Positions 23,692 to 36,262 of a stretch of 64,000 nt of DNA are shown here, in pieces; within the stretch, counting starts at the first letter, position 1; each line of letters opens with the position of its first letter. The stretch covers positions 1,999,611-2,063,610 of the forward strand of contig VWZW01000996.1 of NCBI GenBank assembly GCA_013397115.1, written 5' to 3'. Position numbers and translations under genes: made by a program. The stretch comes from Edolisoma coerulescens. Its lineage: Eukaryota; Chordata; Aves; Passeriformes; Campephagidae. The notes beneath the pieces were generated by a model. That model was not told the DNA's origin, did no database searches, and saw only the letters and a program-made list of their open reading frames with translations.

Positions 23692-26469
23692 CAAAGTTGG
23701 AGAGCTCATTGAAGTATTTTGCCCATTTATGGTCACTATCCACTTCTCAAATACAGATCAGAAGATCATGAACTTCATTTTAGCAGATTTAAAGTGGTAA
23801 CACTGAAATAAATGCTCCATGCACCACGTTTAAGAAGGTGGCAATTTTTAAATTCAGTAGTTTCAGATAAAAGTTCTCAAGATTTTAAGTTTAAAATATT
23901 AACTAACATATTGATTCACTATGAAGTGAACACACTTAGAAAAGTCTGTTTTTCCCTAGTCAAGAGATCAAAGTTTCAGGACTCCTATACGGCAGACCAT
24001 GAAGACTCCTAAAGTGAGTATCATCCCAGAAGTGGTTAAAACCCACCATGATACCCATGGATGACACCACTTTTATAACTCGTTTGCTACAATAACCACC
24101 TTCTTCTACTATCACTGAAGGAGAAGATGGCAAGTGGTTAGTAATTCAGTGCTGACTCTGGGAGATGGGAAAAGTAAGATTCTATTCAGCCTAGCAGATT
24201 TAGCACATGGATATACTTGGTCCAATAAAGTCAGGCATCGCAATAACTTATAGTTCCCTTAATGAGGCTAGAAATTCCTCAGCGACTTAGGTGTTAGTTC
24301 TTTTCCTGTTTAATGTTTTCCCACAAACTCTCAACTGCAGTGTGAGGTTTCAGACTACACACTTTCCTTAAAAAAGGCTCCGCTTACAAGGAGTTGGACA
24401 CCAAAAACAGTGTCAAGCAGCAGGTGATACTGTGGCAGAGACAAAAAGTGTTACTACTGGGTTCAAGGTTCCTTTTCTCAAAAGAACATTCATTAGGAAA
24501 CTGTGAAAGACAAATGCACTTCATCAGACAATGTGCACGGAGTATAAATAAAATAGATTGTAACTTAGTAGCATCTCAACAGCTTCTCCACACCTGCCAA
24601 GTAATGTTAACTAGTTTTCTTGTACTTTGAAGATACACACCTGTACATGTTCCAGCTTGTCTTCTAATCTCACAGTTCACAAGAACAACTGCATTGTCTC
24701 GTGACAGTATCAAATGCCTAAGCAACCAGTAGTACAATTAACTCCTCCCAGATAACAACCAGCAAAGAACCCAAGCATAAATACAGCAAGGAAGGATTTC
24801 AAAGCCATTACTATTCCAGATGCTGAATTACCACCTGCTTTGAAATGAGGGGCTGGGAAGAGCAGGGAACTTCCACCTAAATAGACTTCCTCCAGCACTG
24901 AAATCTTGAACCACCACTTTGCCTAGGAGTCAGAGGAATAATGAATACCATGCCTGAAGGCAAAGTTAGCACAGCACAGAACACCAAACGCTACTCTCCA
25001 CGGGAGTCACATTAGTCTAATCTTGTCAATCAGTAACTGTTTAAAATACTAAGATTTCATCAGCTGGTTATGGTAGCTGTGAAGAGAATTAAATCATTAG
25101 ATAGTTATGGTGTTCAAATGTAAATCCATACAGACACAGCTGGATGGACAAGTATTTCAAATTTAATAGCTGAAAGTAATTAAATGCACGGTCCTTTTGC
25201 TTTTTGACACAGAGAAGTTCTAAAAGAGCTACAGAGCTACTGTTACTACTACTAATAATAAAACAAACAAAAAACCAAACCAAAAAAAACCCCAACCCAC
25301 AAGACCTAGGGTCAACAGAAAAGGAAATACTTTCCCAGAAAGCTTTGATATAATGGACTCAATAAACAGACAGTAAGGTCCTTTCAGAGAAACAGCTTTC
25401 TAAGGCGACTCTTGCACCAGTCGTGACATACATGAAGAGTAAGTTAAGGGTGTGATAGAGACCCACGAGACCATTTACATATATTTCCAAAACGTCTGTG
25501 AGAGCATTTTGTTTTGGTTATGAATACGAGTTCTACAAAGCTGAAGGGGAAAAGGGAGCACAGAGGCACCTAATCACTGTGTAAGTAAGAAAGCACAATA
25601 GGTATATAGAGTCAAGATGGGCGGGAAGGAGTTGTTTCTGAGATCATTGGGGAGGTTCTGCTCATTTTTTTAGCCAACATTTTCATATACATCAGGTAAA
25701 GTAACTTTTGCACTGCTTCACTAATTGCTACTGGTAGATGCTACTTATTTCAGTACTGCTAAACTTTATTTTCTGAATTTATTGTGCCTGGTATGTGCTA
25801 GGTATTTCTGTGCCAGCAGCTGCACAGCACTGCCTGACAGCATAAACATTAAGATTTTGGACATTTGCTTGAGATCACATAGGTAAGAAGAACAGCTAGG
25901 TTGCATTAAGTAACTGCAGCTAACTTTTTGATAACAATATTCACGGGAAGAGTGGCATTGGCTTTATGATGTCCTAGCAACACAACAACAAATTAACCCA
26001 GGATTTCTGGAATTTAAGTTCATTGTTAATGCAGAGCAAAGCCCACACTGCTTCACCTTCTGTAGCAGCATCTACATTTTAGGTAGTGTTCTAGGTTTGC
26101 GTGGCAATTATGCCAGCTGGCTCCAGGACAGACCCACCAGCCAAGGCTGGGCCAATCGGTGATGGTGGTAGCCCCTCCAGGATAATGTATCTGAGAAGGG
26201 GAAAAAACCTGTGCAATGGCAGCTAGGACAGAAGAATGGGAACACATGAGAGGAACAGCCCTGCAAACACCAAGGTCAGTGAAGGAGGGGCAGAAGCTGG
26301 TCCAGGTGCCAGAGCTGAGATTCCCTTGCAGCCCCTGGTGCAGACCATGCTGATGCAGCTGTGCCCCTGCAGCCCATGGAGGGCCGGCTGTAGAGATCCA
26401 CCTGCAGCCCATGGAGGATGCTACACCGGAGCAGTGGATGACCAAAGGAGGCTGTGACCCCATGGGAAG

Positions 26470-26756
26470 CCCATGCTGGAGCAGGCTCCTGGCAGGGACC
26501 TGTGGACCTGTAGAGAGAGCAGCCAACAGCGGAGACAGTTTGCTGGCAGGACTCCAGCAGGAGACCCACGCTAGAACAGCCTGTTCCTGAAGGACTACAC
26601 CCTGTGGGAGGGGCCCACACTGGAGCAGTCTGTTCCTGAAGAACTGCGCCCGTGGAAAAGACCCAGACTGGAGAAGTTGGTGGAGACCTATCTCCTGTGG
26701 GAGGAGCCCCACACTGGAGCAGAAGAGTGTGAGGAGTCCTGCCCCTGAGGAGGAGG
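26470..26756 (+). repeat. Degenerate ~48-bp tandem array inside the LTR
   Basis: A unit built on CCCACACTGGAGCAG recurs at 26470, (degraded near 26518), 26565, 26614, 26662 and 26708, giving periods of 46-49 bases. Between these cores are variants of TCTGTTCCTGAAGAACTGC and CCTGTGGGAG. Copies have diverged by substitution and small indels. Confidence 0.8.
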
Positions 26757-26928
26757 CAGCGGCAGAGACAGTGTGATGAATCCCCATTCCCTGTCCCCCT
26801 GCGCTGCTGCGGGGAAGAAGGTAGAGAAAATTAGGAGTAATGTTAAGTCCAAGAAGAAGGGAGTGGTGGGGGGAAGGTGTTTTCAGCTTTGTTTTTCTTT
26901 CTCATTACCCTACTCTGATTCGATTGGT

Positions 26929-26934
26929 AATAAA
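26929..26934 (+). promoter_or_regulatory. Polyadenylation signal AATAAA of the LTR
   Basis: An exact AATAAA lies in the 3' half of the LTR-like element, in the usual place for the R-region signal of a retroviral LTR. It would act on plus-strand transcripts only and so would not truncate TBC1D4 transcripts. Confidence 0.6.
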
Positions 26935-27118
26935 TTAAACTGATTTCCTCAAGCTGAGTCTGCTTTGCCCATGACACTAATTGGTGAGTGATCCCTCCGT
27001 GTCCTTACCTTGACCCACAAGCCTTTTGTTATGTTTTCTCACCCCTGTCCAACTGAGGAAGGGAGTGAGAGAGGCTTTGGTGGGTGCCTGGTGTCCAGCC
27101 AGGGCAGCCCCCCACACA

Positions 27119-30100
27119 TCTTACCTGGATACCTATATGGTAAGTTATGTTCCCTGCTTGTAAAGGAAAAGGGCAGCATAGTCCTAATGTCTAGGACTTG
27201 GTGAAAGTATGCTTAGATGTAACATGGCAAATCCCATCATGCGGCTCCTGTCTGGCCTGGAAATAGAAACTCCTATTTCTGGTCTGATGGGTGACGGATG
27301 AGAAGGGAAGAGTTATTTTGTCACTGACACAACAGTGTTTTCAGGATATTTAATAAGTTATTTGGAAGGATAATATAAATCCCATTCACTTCAGCTTACT
27401 ACAGGAGTTTCTTAATAATTTCACCTAAGGTATTACTTGTCATGCTCAGCTGCCATCAAAAGCAAGATACACCTTCAAGTAACTTAAAATTTCAGAAGAA
27501 GTATGTGAGTTGCTCTTTCACAGAAGACAACAGCCTTCTCTGGAGTAAGGAACTTAAAACTCAGTTTACCCAAAATTTGGTCATTCTACTGCTTATTTTT
27601 TACTTCCAATAGCCGAGATAATGAAAGATTTCTCTCTGCATCTGAAAGTCATTTTGCTGATGAGAGCTAGCAGTGAACATGTAACTATTAACCGAAATCA
27701 GAAAAAAGGTCCCCTAAGTAGTGAACTTCATTCCTTCTGCTGATCAACTCTCCCTCCCCTGGGGGAGCTTAGTTGATCTGGGAATTATCTGTGTTAGGAA
27801 TCTATTCTTGGTCATGTCTGAATGTCCTGTTCTCACTGAAGTCAAGGCTGAAACTTGTTTTGCAAAGCCAGTGAGGAAGCATTGTACCATAAAAGTTAAG
27901 CATATTTCTTAACTATCTGTTCTGTGATTCCCAGCATCCTATCTCAGAAGAAAGGTATGTCTTATTCACCAAGCCTCAATCCTTTCTCAGCTGTGACACC
28001 TACAAGGGCTTCCAAAACAATTCCATACATTTCTATATGGTAGATACTGGCAAACTTCGAGAAGAAACAACAAACATCTCAGTTTCAGGGGTTATGCCAA
28101 ACATGACAGAAATATACAACACTAGTTAGATTTGTTATTCTCTAGGGAATTTTTAAACCATCTGGCATAGTCCCAATTGCTGTAGTTTCTGTTTGTTCAA
28201 GAGCTCTCAGGGAGCTGAAGCCAGCATAGGACACAAATTGGATCATTTCTGTGTTTTTACACTTGTAAAAACATCTTGCATAAATTAGGTAACTTCAAAA
28301 CAGAGTTATGATACAATGAAGCAGATTTAACAGATTCATACCTTATCAAGAGAATTTTAGTACAACTTAAAAGGGTTCAGAAATTAATATGGACTGTCAG
28401 CTAGAAGCAAAATCTGAAAAATACATAATCCATTTGAGAAGCCACTATGGAATTCGTTAACCAAGATGTAGTTCAAAGGGATTTACATGAACAGAAATAA
28501 AACTGAATATATTAACATCTCCATCCATATTTTTTCATAAACAGAAGCCAAGTCCACCAGTGTGTAAATTTTTTTGTTCGGGTTTTGTTTTTTTTTTTGA
28601 GTGGGGAAGTCCTTTATGAGAGGGTTATGAACCACTGGAGCAAACAATGACAAAATCATAAGTGAAAGTAATAGGAAAAAGTAAGAACAGGCATGTTTGC
28701 TCCCAAATCCAGTACTTGGTATGTACACAATTTCAAAGTGCCAACTGAGAGCAACATTCTGCAGTGTGAGAACCTGCCCAGCTGAGGTTGCTTCCCACGT
28801 GCTCGAACCTACATCCCATAAAGAGATTTTAACATCCTATTTTCCCTCATGGGAACAGTGGGAATGACTATCTCAGACTTGGATGTTCAGTTTAATATCA
28901 CACTAAAAGTACTGCACCGCCTCTCCCCAAGCAGAGGAAGTACTAAAGGAGCCATTTTATGCCAAGGTCCTTATGCTTATCACAATCCTTGTTCAGTCTG
29001 TTGGACTCCTTCAAAGATGCATCACATATAAACACCAGTCTTGCAATCAAGCAATTTAGAATTGCTACCAGCCCATAACACGTAAAAAACTGTATTACTT
29101 TCAGTTGGTAGCAGCTTCATGATCATTGTTAGCCCAATTTATTTAGACGACGCCAGCTCTGAGGCTGACCATAGCAGACAGGGGTTCTAGAAGGACACAA
29201 TAAAGTCAAATTGCTGCAAGGAATTTGTAAGTCCCAACAGCATATGGTAAAAACCACCTAGTGAACAGCAAATTTAAAACTTGTGCCCTCTTTTCGTATT
29301 AAGAACACAAGAGGAAAGCAATCCATGAAATAAGAGCTAATCAAAGGAAAAAGAAAGAAAGGGGGAAAAAGAAGACTGTTACACACAAACTCAGTTAATT
29401 ATGGGGACACAGAAGAAAGCCTGTTACAAGTTACTGGATTGACAGGTCTGAAATTTTAATGTACAACCAAGGAATAACAGTCTTTTGAGTTAAAAAAAAT
29501 AAAATTATCCAAAGTGTCAGAAGTTGTCACTTCTGGAAATCAGTCACTGGTTTAAGGGGATAAATTGCTAAGTAGGAGGATGATTTTAAGGCAGCACTTC
29601 AAAGAAACATATTAGGTAACAACAGATACATGTCATGTAGTAACATCCCGGTATTATACGATGCTCCTAAGTGACATGAAGGTGAAATACAAGGTTTAAG
29701 ACACCAAGGGTTTATTTCCAATGGCAAATATACAAATAGTGTAAGATTAGGACACGGGTGAAGAACTGGCAATCCTAGTATTTTATTAGAGTTTTTTTCT
29801 GTATCTATGAACAGAGGCAGGAAATTAAGATCAAGTTGAGGTCATGTGGCTATAATATATGTTGACTGTAACAAGGATTTTTCCAGAAATAAAAAAGGCA
29901 GAGTCATCTTTGCAAGCAAGTTTTGTCAATAATCCTGTATTGTTTATAAGCTACACTGCTTGTTGTGGATTCCCAAGCAGATAAGAACTGCTCACAATGC
30001 ACAGACTTCACAAATAACCCCACCTCAATAAAACTTGGGGTTGCACACCTGCTACTCAGAAATTAGGATTCCCCTCAAACTTTCTGTTACATCTTATTTC

Positions 30101-30621
30101 ATAATCTATAAATTTACAATAAAATGGTTGTCATTTATTCTTCTAAGGGGAAAAAAATGCATAATTTTTCCCAGTTTATAGAATATCCTACAATTTCATT
30201 CTGCAAAAAAACCCATACAGACATCTTGAAAAATATTTATGTAATTAGAAGGATTTAAAAAGAGGATTTTAAAAAGGATAAGCTGCTAAAAACACACACT
30301 TGATGTCAACTCAACACTGAAAGTCCCAAGCATTTATCAACACAACAGTGCACAGCCTAAATGTTTCTTAACCCATAATTATATGCAGCATAATTGGGAA
30401 ACCTCAAATTTACAAGAAGAAATACCCAAGTGGTGACAAGATGACAGAAGAAACTTCTACTGGAAGAGGAAACCCCCCACTCCCCAACAGCTGGTCCCTT
30501 AGAAGGGTTCGTATGTGCAGCCGGGAAGGAAGAGATTCATCTCAAAGTTGAGATGCTGAAGAGCTTCCCCACTACCACCTCCCCAGTATTCTCTCAAGAT
30601 ATCACACCAAAAATAGTGGTG
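27119..30621 (-). other. TBC1D4: TBC1D4 intron 1, part B
   Basis: This 3.5 kb between the LTR and a CR1 fragment contains a hairpin-forming inverted repeat at 27742-27778 and a T-rich/G tract at about 28568-28608. Otherwise it is unique-looking AT-rich sequence without recognisable genes. Confidence 0.8.
27742..27778. repeat. Inverted repeat, possible hairpin
   Basis: GATCAACT at 27742-27749 is exactly complementary to AGTTGATC at 27771-27778. Between them CTCCCC and GGGGAG (27754-27759, 27762-27767) can extend the stem with a bulge. Function is unknown; it may be fortuitous. Confidence 0.55.
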
Positions 30622-30698
30622 AACCTGGCAGTATCAGGTTAATAGTTGGACTTGATGATCTTAGAGGCATTTTCCAACTTTAACGAATCTACGATTTA
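30622..30698 (+). mobile_element. CR1 LINE 3'-end fragment
   Basis: The stretch AGTTGGACTTGATGATCTTA, then TTCCAACTTTAACGAATCTA, then CGATTT follows the conserved CR1 3' end (GGACTxGATGATCTT...TTCCAACC...ATTCTATGATT in the family). It is short, with about 77 bases recognisable, and substituted, which fits an old 5'-truncated insertion. It is in plus orientation. Confidence 0.8.
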
Positions 30699-32699
30699 TC
30701 CTGATAGCTGCATACAAATAGGATTGCAGACATCATTGTATTTCTATAAAGCTTGGTTGGATGCTCACACCCACAGAAGGTAAGAGTGTACTTTCAAACA
30801 CTCGTTTACAAAAAACATCCAATTTTGCAACCCCAGCTTTACCCAGCACTTTCTCAGGCTTTATGAGCAGACTTTCCTTGAATACAAAGAACTGGGGCTG
30901 AGACTCTACCCAGCAGGTGTTGCTCATAAACTGACTAAACTGAAGCTTCAGAGCTTTTAAGTTCCCAGATAATTAAAAAATATTTAATAGACTGAGTAGG
31001 GGAGGAGGAGCTGCTTTTTACAACACAAGAAGTCCCTGCATCACGTTAAGAACAAAGCTGTATTTATATCATTTCACCGCTTATCTGAACACCGCCCTGC
31101 GGTATCTAACAAAACACACACTGCACTTTCCCAATAAAACACTCTGTGCTAAGGTAGCTGTACCTCTCCACCGGGATGTGAATATGTGTCCTGAGCCCTA
31201 TTACAGGCAGCACAGAAACAGATGATTTCAGACTTTATGTACTCAGCTTGGATTCAGTCAGGAGCCACACGGTGAAGCCTCTGCACACCCGCAAGCCTGA
31301 AAGAGCACTGGCTGCCATTGCTTTATTTTTATTTTAACTTGGGATCTTGTCACCTTTACCTTCTAACATCATCAGCCACATTAGGCTGAGCATCTTAGCC
31401 AAGAGCTTCCCATTTCGACAGCCAGAAAACAGACAGCAAGACTTTTTCTTTTTCTTTTAATGAGGTCCTGAGGTCATCAAGAAAGGGGCCAAGCAACACC
31501 CACATAGAAAGGTGCACTACATTAACCTCACAACAGCGTGCAGAGTGCTTGGCTCTTGGAACAGAAGCATGGCCAAGAGGCTGCAATGCTCACCCTCATT
31601 TGGAATGTTTGGACATATTCTCAGGCTCTGTGAGGACCCTCTGTAAATGCTTTTAGTTTTAAAAGCAGAAGCTACTAAATTATTCTTTATTTTACTCTGG
31701 AGGGAAAAAAAAAAGAAAATAGTTTACTACAGCATTCATTATATTTACAAGTGCAATTTCATTTTTTTGGCAGATCTCTCAAGTTTACCACTAAAAGGAT
31801 AAGGTTACAATATTGAATTTGCTACAGGATAACTGCTTTGGGGGAAAAAAAGAACTTGCTTTTCTGAGACACTCAAGAATTAAGATGAAAAATTGAGACC
31901 CCTGGCAGTAAACTGTCCCCTGTACCAACACTGTTTTTCCATTATTGTAAAAGTGCAGGTTTTAATCTCTTTCCTTCCACAGCCATGCCCAGAAGAGTCC
32001 AGATAGACTGATCAACCAGTTCTAGTCAGCAGGGCTCTGTGAAAGGACTGAGGGTCATCCTCTCAAACCAAACTGCAAGATCAGTTTTAAATGCCTACAA
32101 AGGTTCATCTGATCTGATGTACATGGTAGGTTTACTAGGAAGTAATTGCAAAGGCTATGCAATAGAAAAAGAAAAAAAAAAAGAAAATTTTTGTATGAGA
32201 ATAAGTACCACTTTGTAAAAGCTTTTTCTGTATCAGAATGTTTAAACAAGAGCAGCTTATCTATGAAAGAAATGGAAAAAGAAAAAAAATGAGTTTTTAT
32301 TATGTCTTGTAGACAATAATAAAAAAGTTAAATCTGCACAGGGAGGAGGAGAGGAAAGTCGCTCTTCCCAAAACTCGACCGAAATAATGAAGTCCATCTT
32401 TCCCAAGAAGAAGATGACAGCAGACAAAGCTTTCCCTCCATGTCACCTGTGTCATTTGTACATCCAGCTGCACGGTGACACTTCCCAAAGCAGCCAGATT
32501 CTAGCAAACAGTACAACAGCTCACACAAGGTGAACCAGCAGTGTCCACTTAGTATCTCTGTTAAGTCTTTCTGAAGTCACTCCTGCTGCATCATTTTTCT
32601 ACACATTCAAGGAATCTCATGGAAGATGCCAGGCCCTCAAATTTCAGCAACAGGAAACAGCCACCATCAAATTTCTTTTTCTTTCTTTCTTTTTTTTTT

Positions 32700-32700
32700 N
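32700..32700. other. Single ambiguous base after a poly-T tract
   Basis: An N follows a TTTC/T-run at 32674-32699. It probably marks uncertain homopolymer length in the assembly. Confidence 0.9.
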
Positions 32701-35700
32701 ATACAGCACTGAGTCTTTATGCACCAAGCAATCGAAACAATGGCAACAATGCAAGCTGAAGGTGAACTTGGACAGATAAGATATACAGGTGCTTTACAGT
32801 GAATTCTGACTGGAAACACTTCAGTGCATTGCCAAGCACTATCAAAAATTTGGTGAGAACTTCCTTAAAAAAAATAAAAGCTCTGATTTACTGAAGTCAT
32901 ACTCAATTTATATCCAAGTTTATTTTTAGGCATCAAGTTCTATTCTTTTCATACTTCAAACAATGAGATTTCAGATACTTCATTCTCTAATAAAGCTGAT
33001 TTACATTACATAGCATGTAAGTAGCATGAAGAGCATAATCTGATTTGTGGTGGGTCATGAATGACAGACAGGACATTTTTACATGCTACTTAAAACTTCA
33101 TCTCTTAGGAAGGAAGTTATTTGCCTACCTATGGTTCTTCAGTCCAAGTCAATATGGCTGGGAAGAGATTCAGTTGCTCTCAAAAGGATTCAGAAACTGG
33201 GCAACACGGTAGGCTGCATCTGCACATCTTAACTTTTGCTGAAATCATAGCCAGCTTAACCATTCCTACAAGCAGACAAGTGCTTGTAGCAACAACCAGG
33301 ACTTGGGAGATTTATTTTTCTCAAACCCTTCGGTTTATATTAACTTCCAGCGCAGGAAGCAGGGCTAATTTCTGGTTACAAAACATTATCACTTATCATT
33401 TCACAGAATGAAACTATCAAAATAAAGGTGCAGTGTAACAGACCATAACAACATGCTTTTTCTTTCCTTTTTGCATAAAACTAGCGCTTGGAAACAGGAC
33501 TCCGACTGGAATTCCACATTGCCTATCTTAGTTCTGTTCTTAGATGAGCCTAGTCTATCACAGAGGTAAGCGTAGTCATTTTCTGGGGGACAGTCAGGGA
33601 TATAAGAATGCTGCTCATGTACAGACAGTTGTATTTCATCCCCAGCATCATGAGAAATGGCAGGATAACACCGAGAAATTACATCCTCAAGCACAGACAG
33701 AGCACAGGTACATTCAGTGGCCTTCTTTTGCTATGAGCTACCTGATGTGCAGCACTTAAACTTCATTCCTTGCTTCAGATATTTGAACCTCTCACGGAAA
33801 AGAAAAGCTACCCAGTTCGTAGACAGCAAAACCAAAGAGTATTTGGAAGGAAACACACACTGTTTAGAAAGTAAGAGTGAAAGACCTTATTGGGATCTCC
33901 AGCTAATCTGGAGGTGCCTGATCTGCCTTGTAAGGGATCACACTGTGCTGGCAGGCTTCTCACAATGAAAGAGTTGCATATCCAGCTATGAGACTGGAAG
34001 AAATAATCACAGGTCCCTCGTGAAACATCAGGGACCATGTACAGGAACCTTGTACACCTCATTTCCTGGCCAAAAAAAAAGGCTTCTGAAATTACATCAT
34101 CAGTTCCTTCTTGTCTTCTCCATTCTCATAAGCACCTAAGGTCCATGTCTTCCACCAAATTTGACTGCTATGCCTACCTTTAGAGTAACCTTAGCCGGGG
34201 AAGGCTAAGTGGGGTGTGTAGAAGAGAAAGTGACCACGTGGCTGTGTAAAGCACAAACGCCTGCACAGAGCAGAACTGACAAGCTTGTGCTGAGGGCATC
34301 TGTTCTGCTTGGGTGGCCAATGCACACACAAGTGTGTGCACAGTAAACATCAGCTACAGCTGGCATAACACACTGTTTCTTGCCCAGCAACTACCCGAGG
34401 ACACAGAATAAGGTGGAAAACTGAAAGACTCCTTAAAACAAAGAACTTGATAAACTGCTTTATATGAAAGAAATTCTTATTTTGCATGTTATTTGTGTGT
34501 TTTTCCATTCCCTCTTACTTCTGCTCCACTTCACCAGACAATTTCACATTCATTTTCCAGGAAATGCTGAAGGTCTAGCTGAATCTTCTGAGGTACCCAG
34601 CATACTATAATATATCTTTCTTATCTCTTTTAAACAGAAGGAAACGGATCAAAGCAAGAAAGTCTGTAACTCATGAAGTGGCAGGAGTGTTTGTTCTGCA
34701 GCAATCTGGATTTTCCCCATTTGAGAATGAGCTGTATTACAGTTTTACATGAACACTAACACAGTGCTATTTCAGGCATGGTGAAGATCACAAATTGAAT
34801 CCCTCCCTCCTACTCCCTCTTAGCCATACACACATTGCAGCATTTTATCAGTTACAGTCATAGCTCTCTAGGGTATTAAGCCAAATGTTTCACATTAAGA
34901 CTACATTATTCATTATCTCCAATGCTACACTAATTTAGTGTGTTTAAGCTCAACCTGTTCATATTTACACTTTGCAGCATGTCACTGAACACCACCCACT
35001 ATTTAAGAACACTGAAAACATTGGACAACATTTCCCTAGCTTAGATACTGCCTCTGAAGCCAAACTGCTGCCTTAACAGCTGAACTTTACAAGAGCAACA
35101 AGATGGAGCTGCATCCCCAGCAGGACAGCAGAGAGCATAACACACCTCCATCAGTTTGTCTCACAGGGCAGAGCTTCTAGATGGTAAGACTTCAAAGTTT
35201 TCCAAATGCATAAGAACTATCCCCTCACCTCCTTCCACAAAGTATTTTTTAAGGGCATTATACTACCAAGCTGGGATATCTGTTATGTTTCATCAAAGAC
35301 TGAAATAATTAAGTGTTTGAACTCAAGGAGGGTTACACAACCCTCGTGCACAGAAACAATTCTTCAGCCTTGGAAGAGACAGCAAGGATTTTGCCATCCT
35401 GTAAGATAATGCCACAGCTACCAAAGCTACAATCAAATACAATATTAAAAAATTAGTAAAGTCGACTTTTTGGCATACATGTTTTCAACAGAAAGATGGA
35501 CTCTAAGTAGCACATAAAATGCTAGTGTAGAAGTACTGTGTTAGGCTAGTCAGGAATCATCAAATCCTAGGTAGCTACGTAATATTTAACTATTTAGTCT
35601 GAGTCTTATGTTGATTGTCTTTTCTAAACTGAGCTAAAGCAATTCATGCATACAGTATTTCTGTCAATCAAAACATAAGCTTCTCATGCTTTAGGCAAGA

Positions 35701-36215
35701 CTATTTATTGTGAGTGAACAGACCAAGTTAAAAATTTAATGGGTGGTTAATAAAAGATGGAGAGGAGTTTTACTACTCCATGTGAATGAGGTACAATAGC
35801 CATCTCATGTAGGAGATGGAACTTAAACCTGCAGCTGAATCCCATCCTGCCCTGTCCTATCTCCAAACAGCTTTCTGTTTTCCCCCCCTGAAGTGAGTTT
35901 GACTGAAGAATCTGAATTCTCACAGCAGAAACACAGTTGGACAGCAGAGAGCCCTGCATCCCACTGACATCTGGTCAGGCACCCCAGACTCTTCAGACTG
36001 AATTTGGTAGACCATGGCCAACTACAATGTGCCAGGTGTAGGTGCCTATGAATAAACTCAAAAGCATGAAATAGCGATAGAGAGAGAATCCACTTACAAG
36101 CAGCTCCAATTTTTATCATCTCTTCATATACAAACCCAAAGGTTACAGTCTAAGTACACCAAACTGGCAAGAGTTACTTCTGAACACAAATAAACACAGC
36201 CTTCCACTTTCCAGT

Positions 36216-36262
36216 TGTCCTGGTTCTGTTCAGGACGGGGTTAAGTTTTGCAGTACCCACAT
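36216..36262 (+). mobile_element. Possible short LTR remnant
   Basis: TGTCCTGGTTCTGTTCAGGA followed by GGGTTAAGTTTTGCAGTACC resembles the first ~40 bases of a widespread avian LTR that, from memory, starts TGTCCTGGTT and has GAGTTAATTTTC nearby. Only this start is recognisable, so it could be a fragment or chance. Confidence 0.35.

Larger units (their letters stand above)
15581..26086 (-). other. TBC1D4: TBC1D4 intron 1, part A (next to exon 2)
   Basis: This is 10.5 kb of AT-rich intron. It includes small tandem duplications at 18590-18611 and 22415-22453, an A/C-rich tract near 19318-19366, another near 25255-25303, and a G-run at 23678-23691. No exon, CpG-rich block or clearly recognisable transposon is seen. 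Confidence 0.8.
26087..27118 (+). mobile_element. Avian endogenous-retrovirus-type solo LTR
   Basis: This GC-rich island of about 1.03 kb in an AT-rich intron begins TGTTCTAGG and ends CCCACACA, giving TG...CA termini. It carries AATAAA at 26929-26934. The text around GGCCAATCGGTGATGGTGG and GAACAGCCCTGCAAACACCA is familiar to me as an LTR abundant in bird genomes (ERVL-like; family name not certain). No gag or pol coding sequence lies beside it, so it reads as a solo LTR. The polyadenylation signal puts it in plus orientation, antisense to TBC1D4. I could not see a clear target-site duplication, so the ends are approximate by a few bases. Compared with my recollection of the family, a segment seems missing shortly after the 5' end. 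The 244-codon minus-strand open frame across it is a by-product of the repeats. Confidence 0.8.

Noticed and set aside
26053..26787. 244-codon minus-strand open frame
   Set aside because: It lies almost wholly in the LTR-like element and its 48-bp array. The repeated, Gly/Ser/Leu/Cys-rich translation is a by-product of the GC-rich repeat, not a gene.
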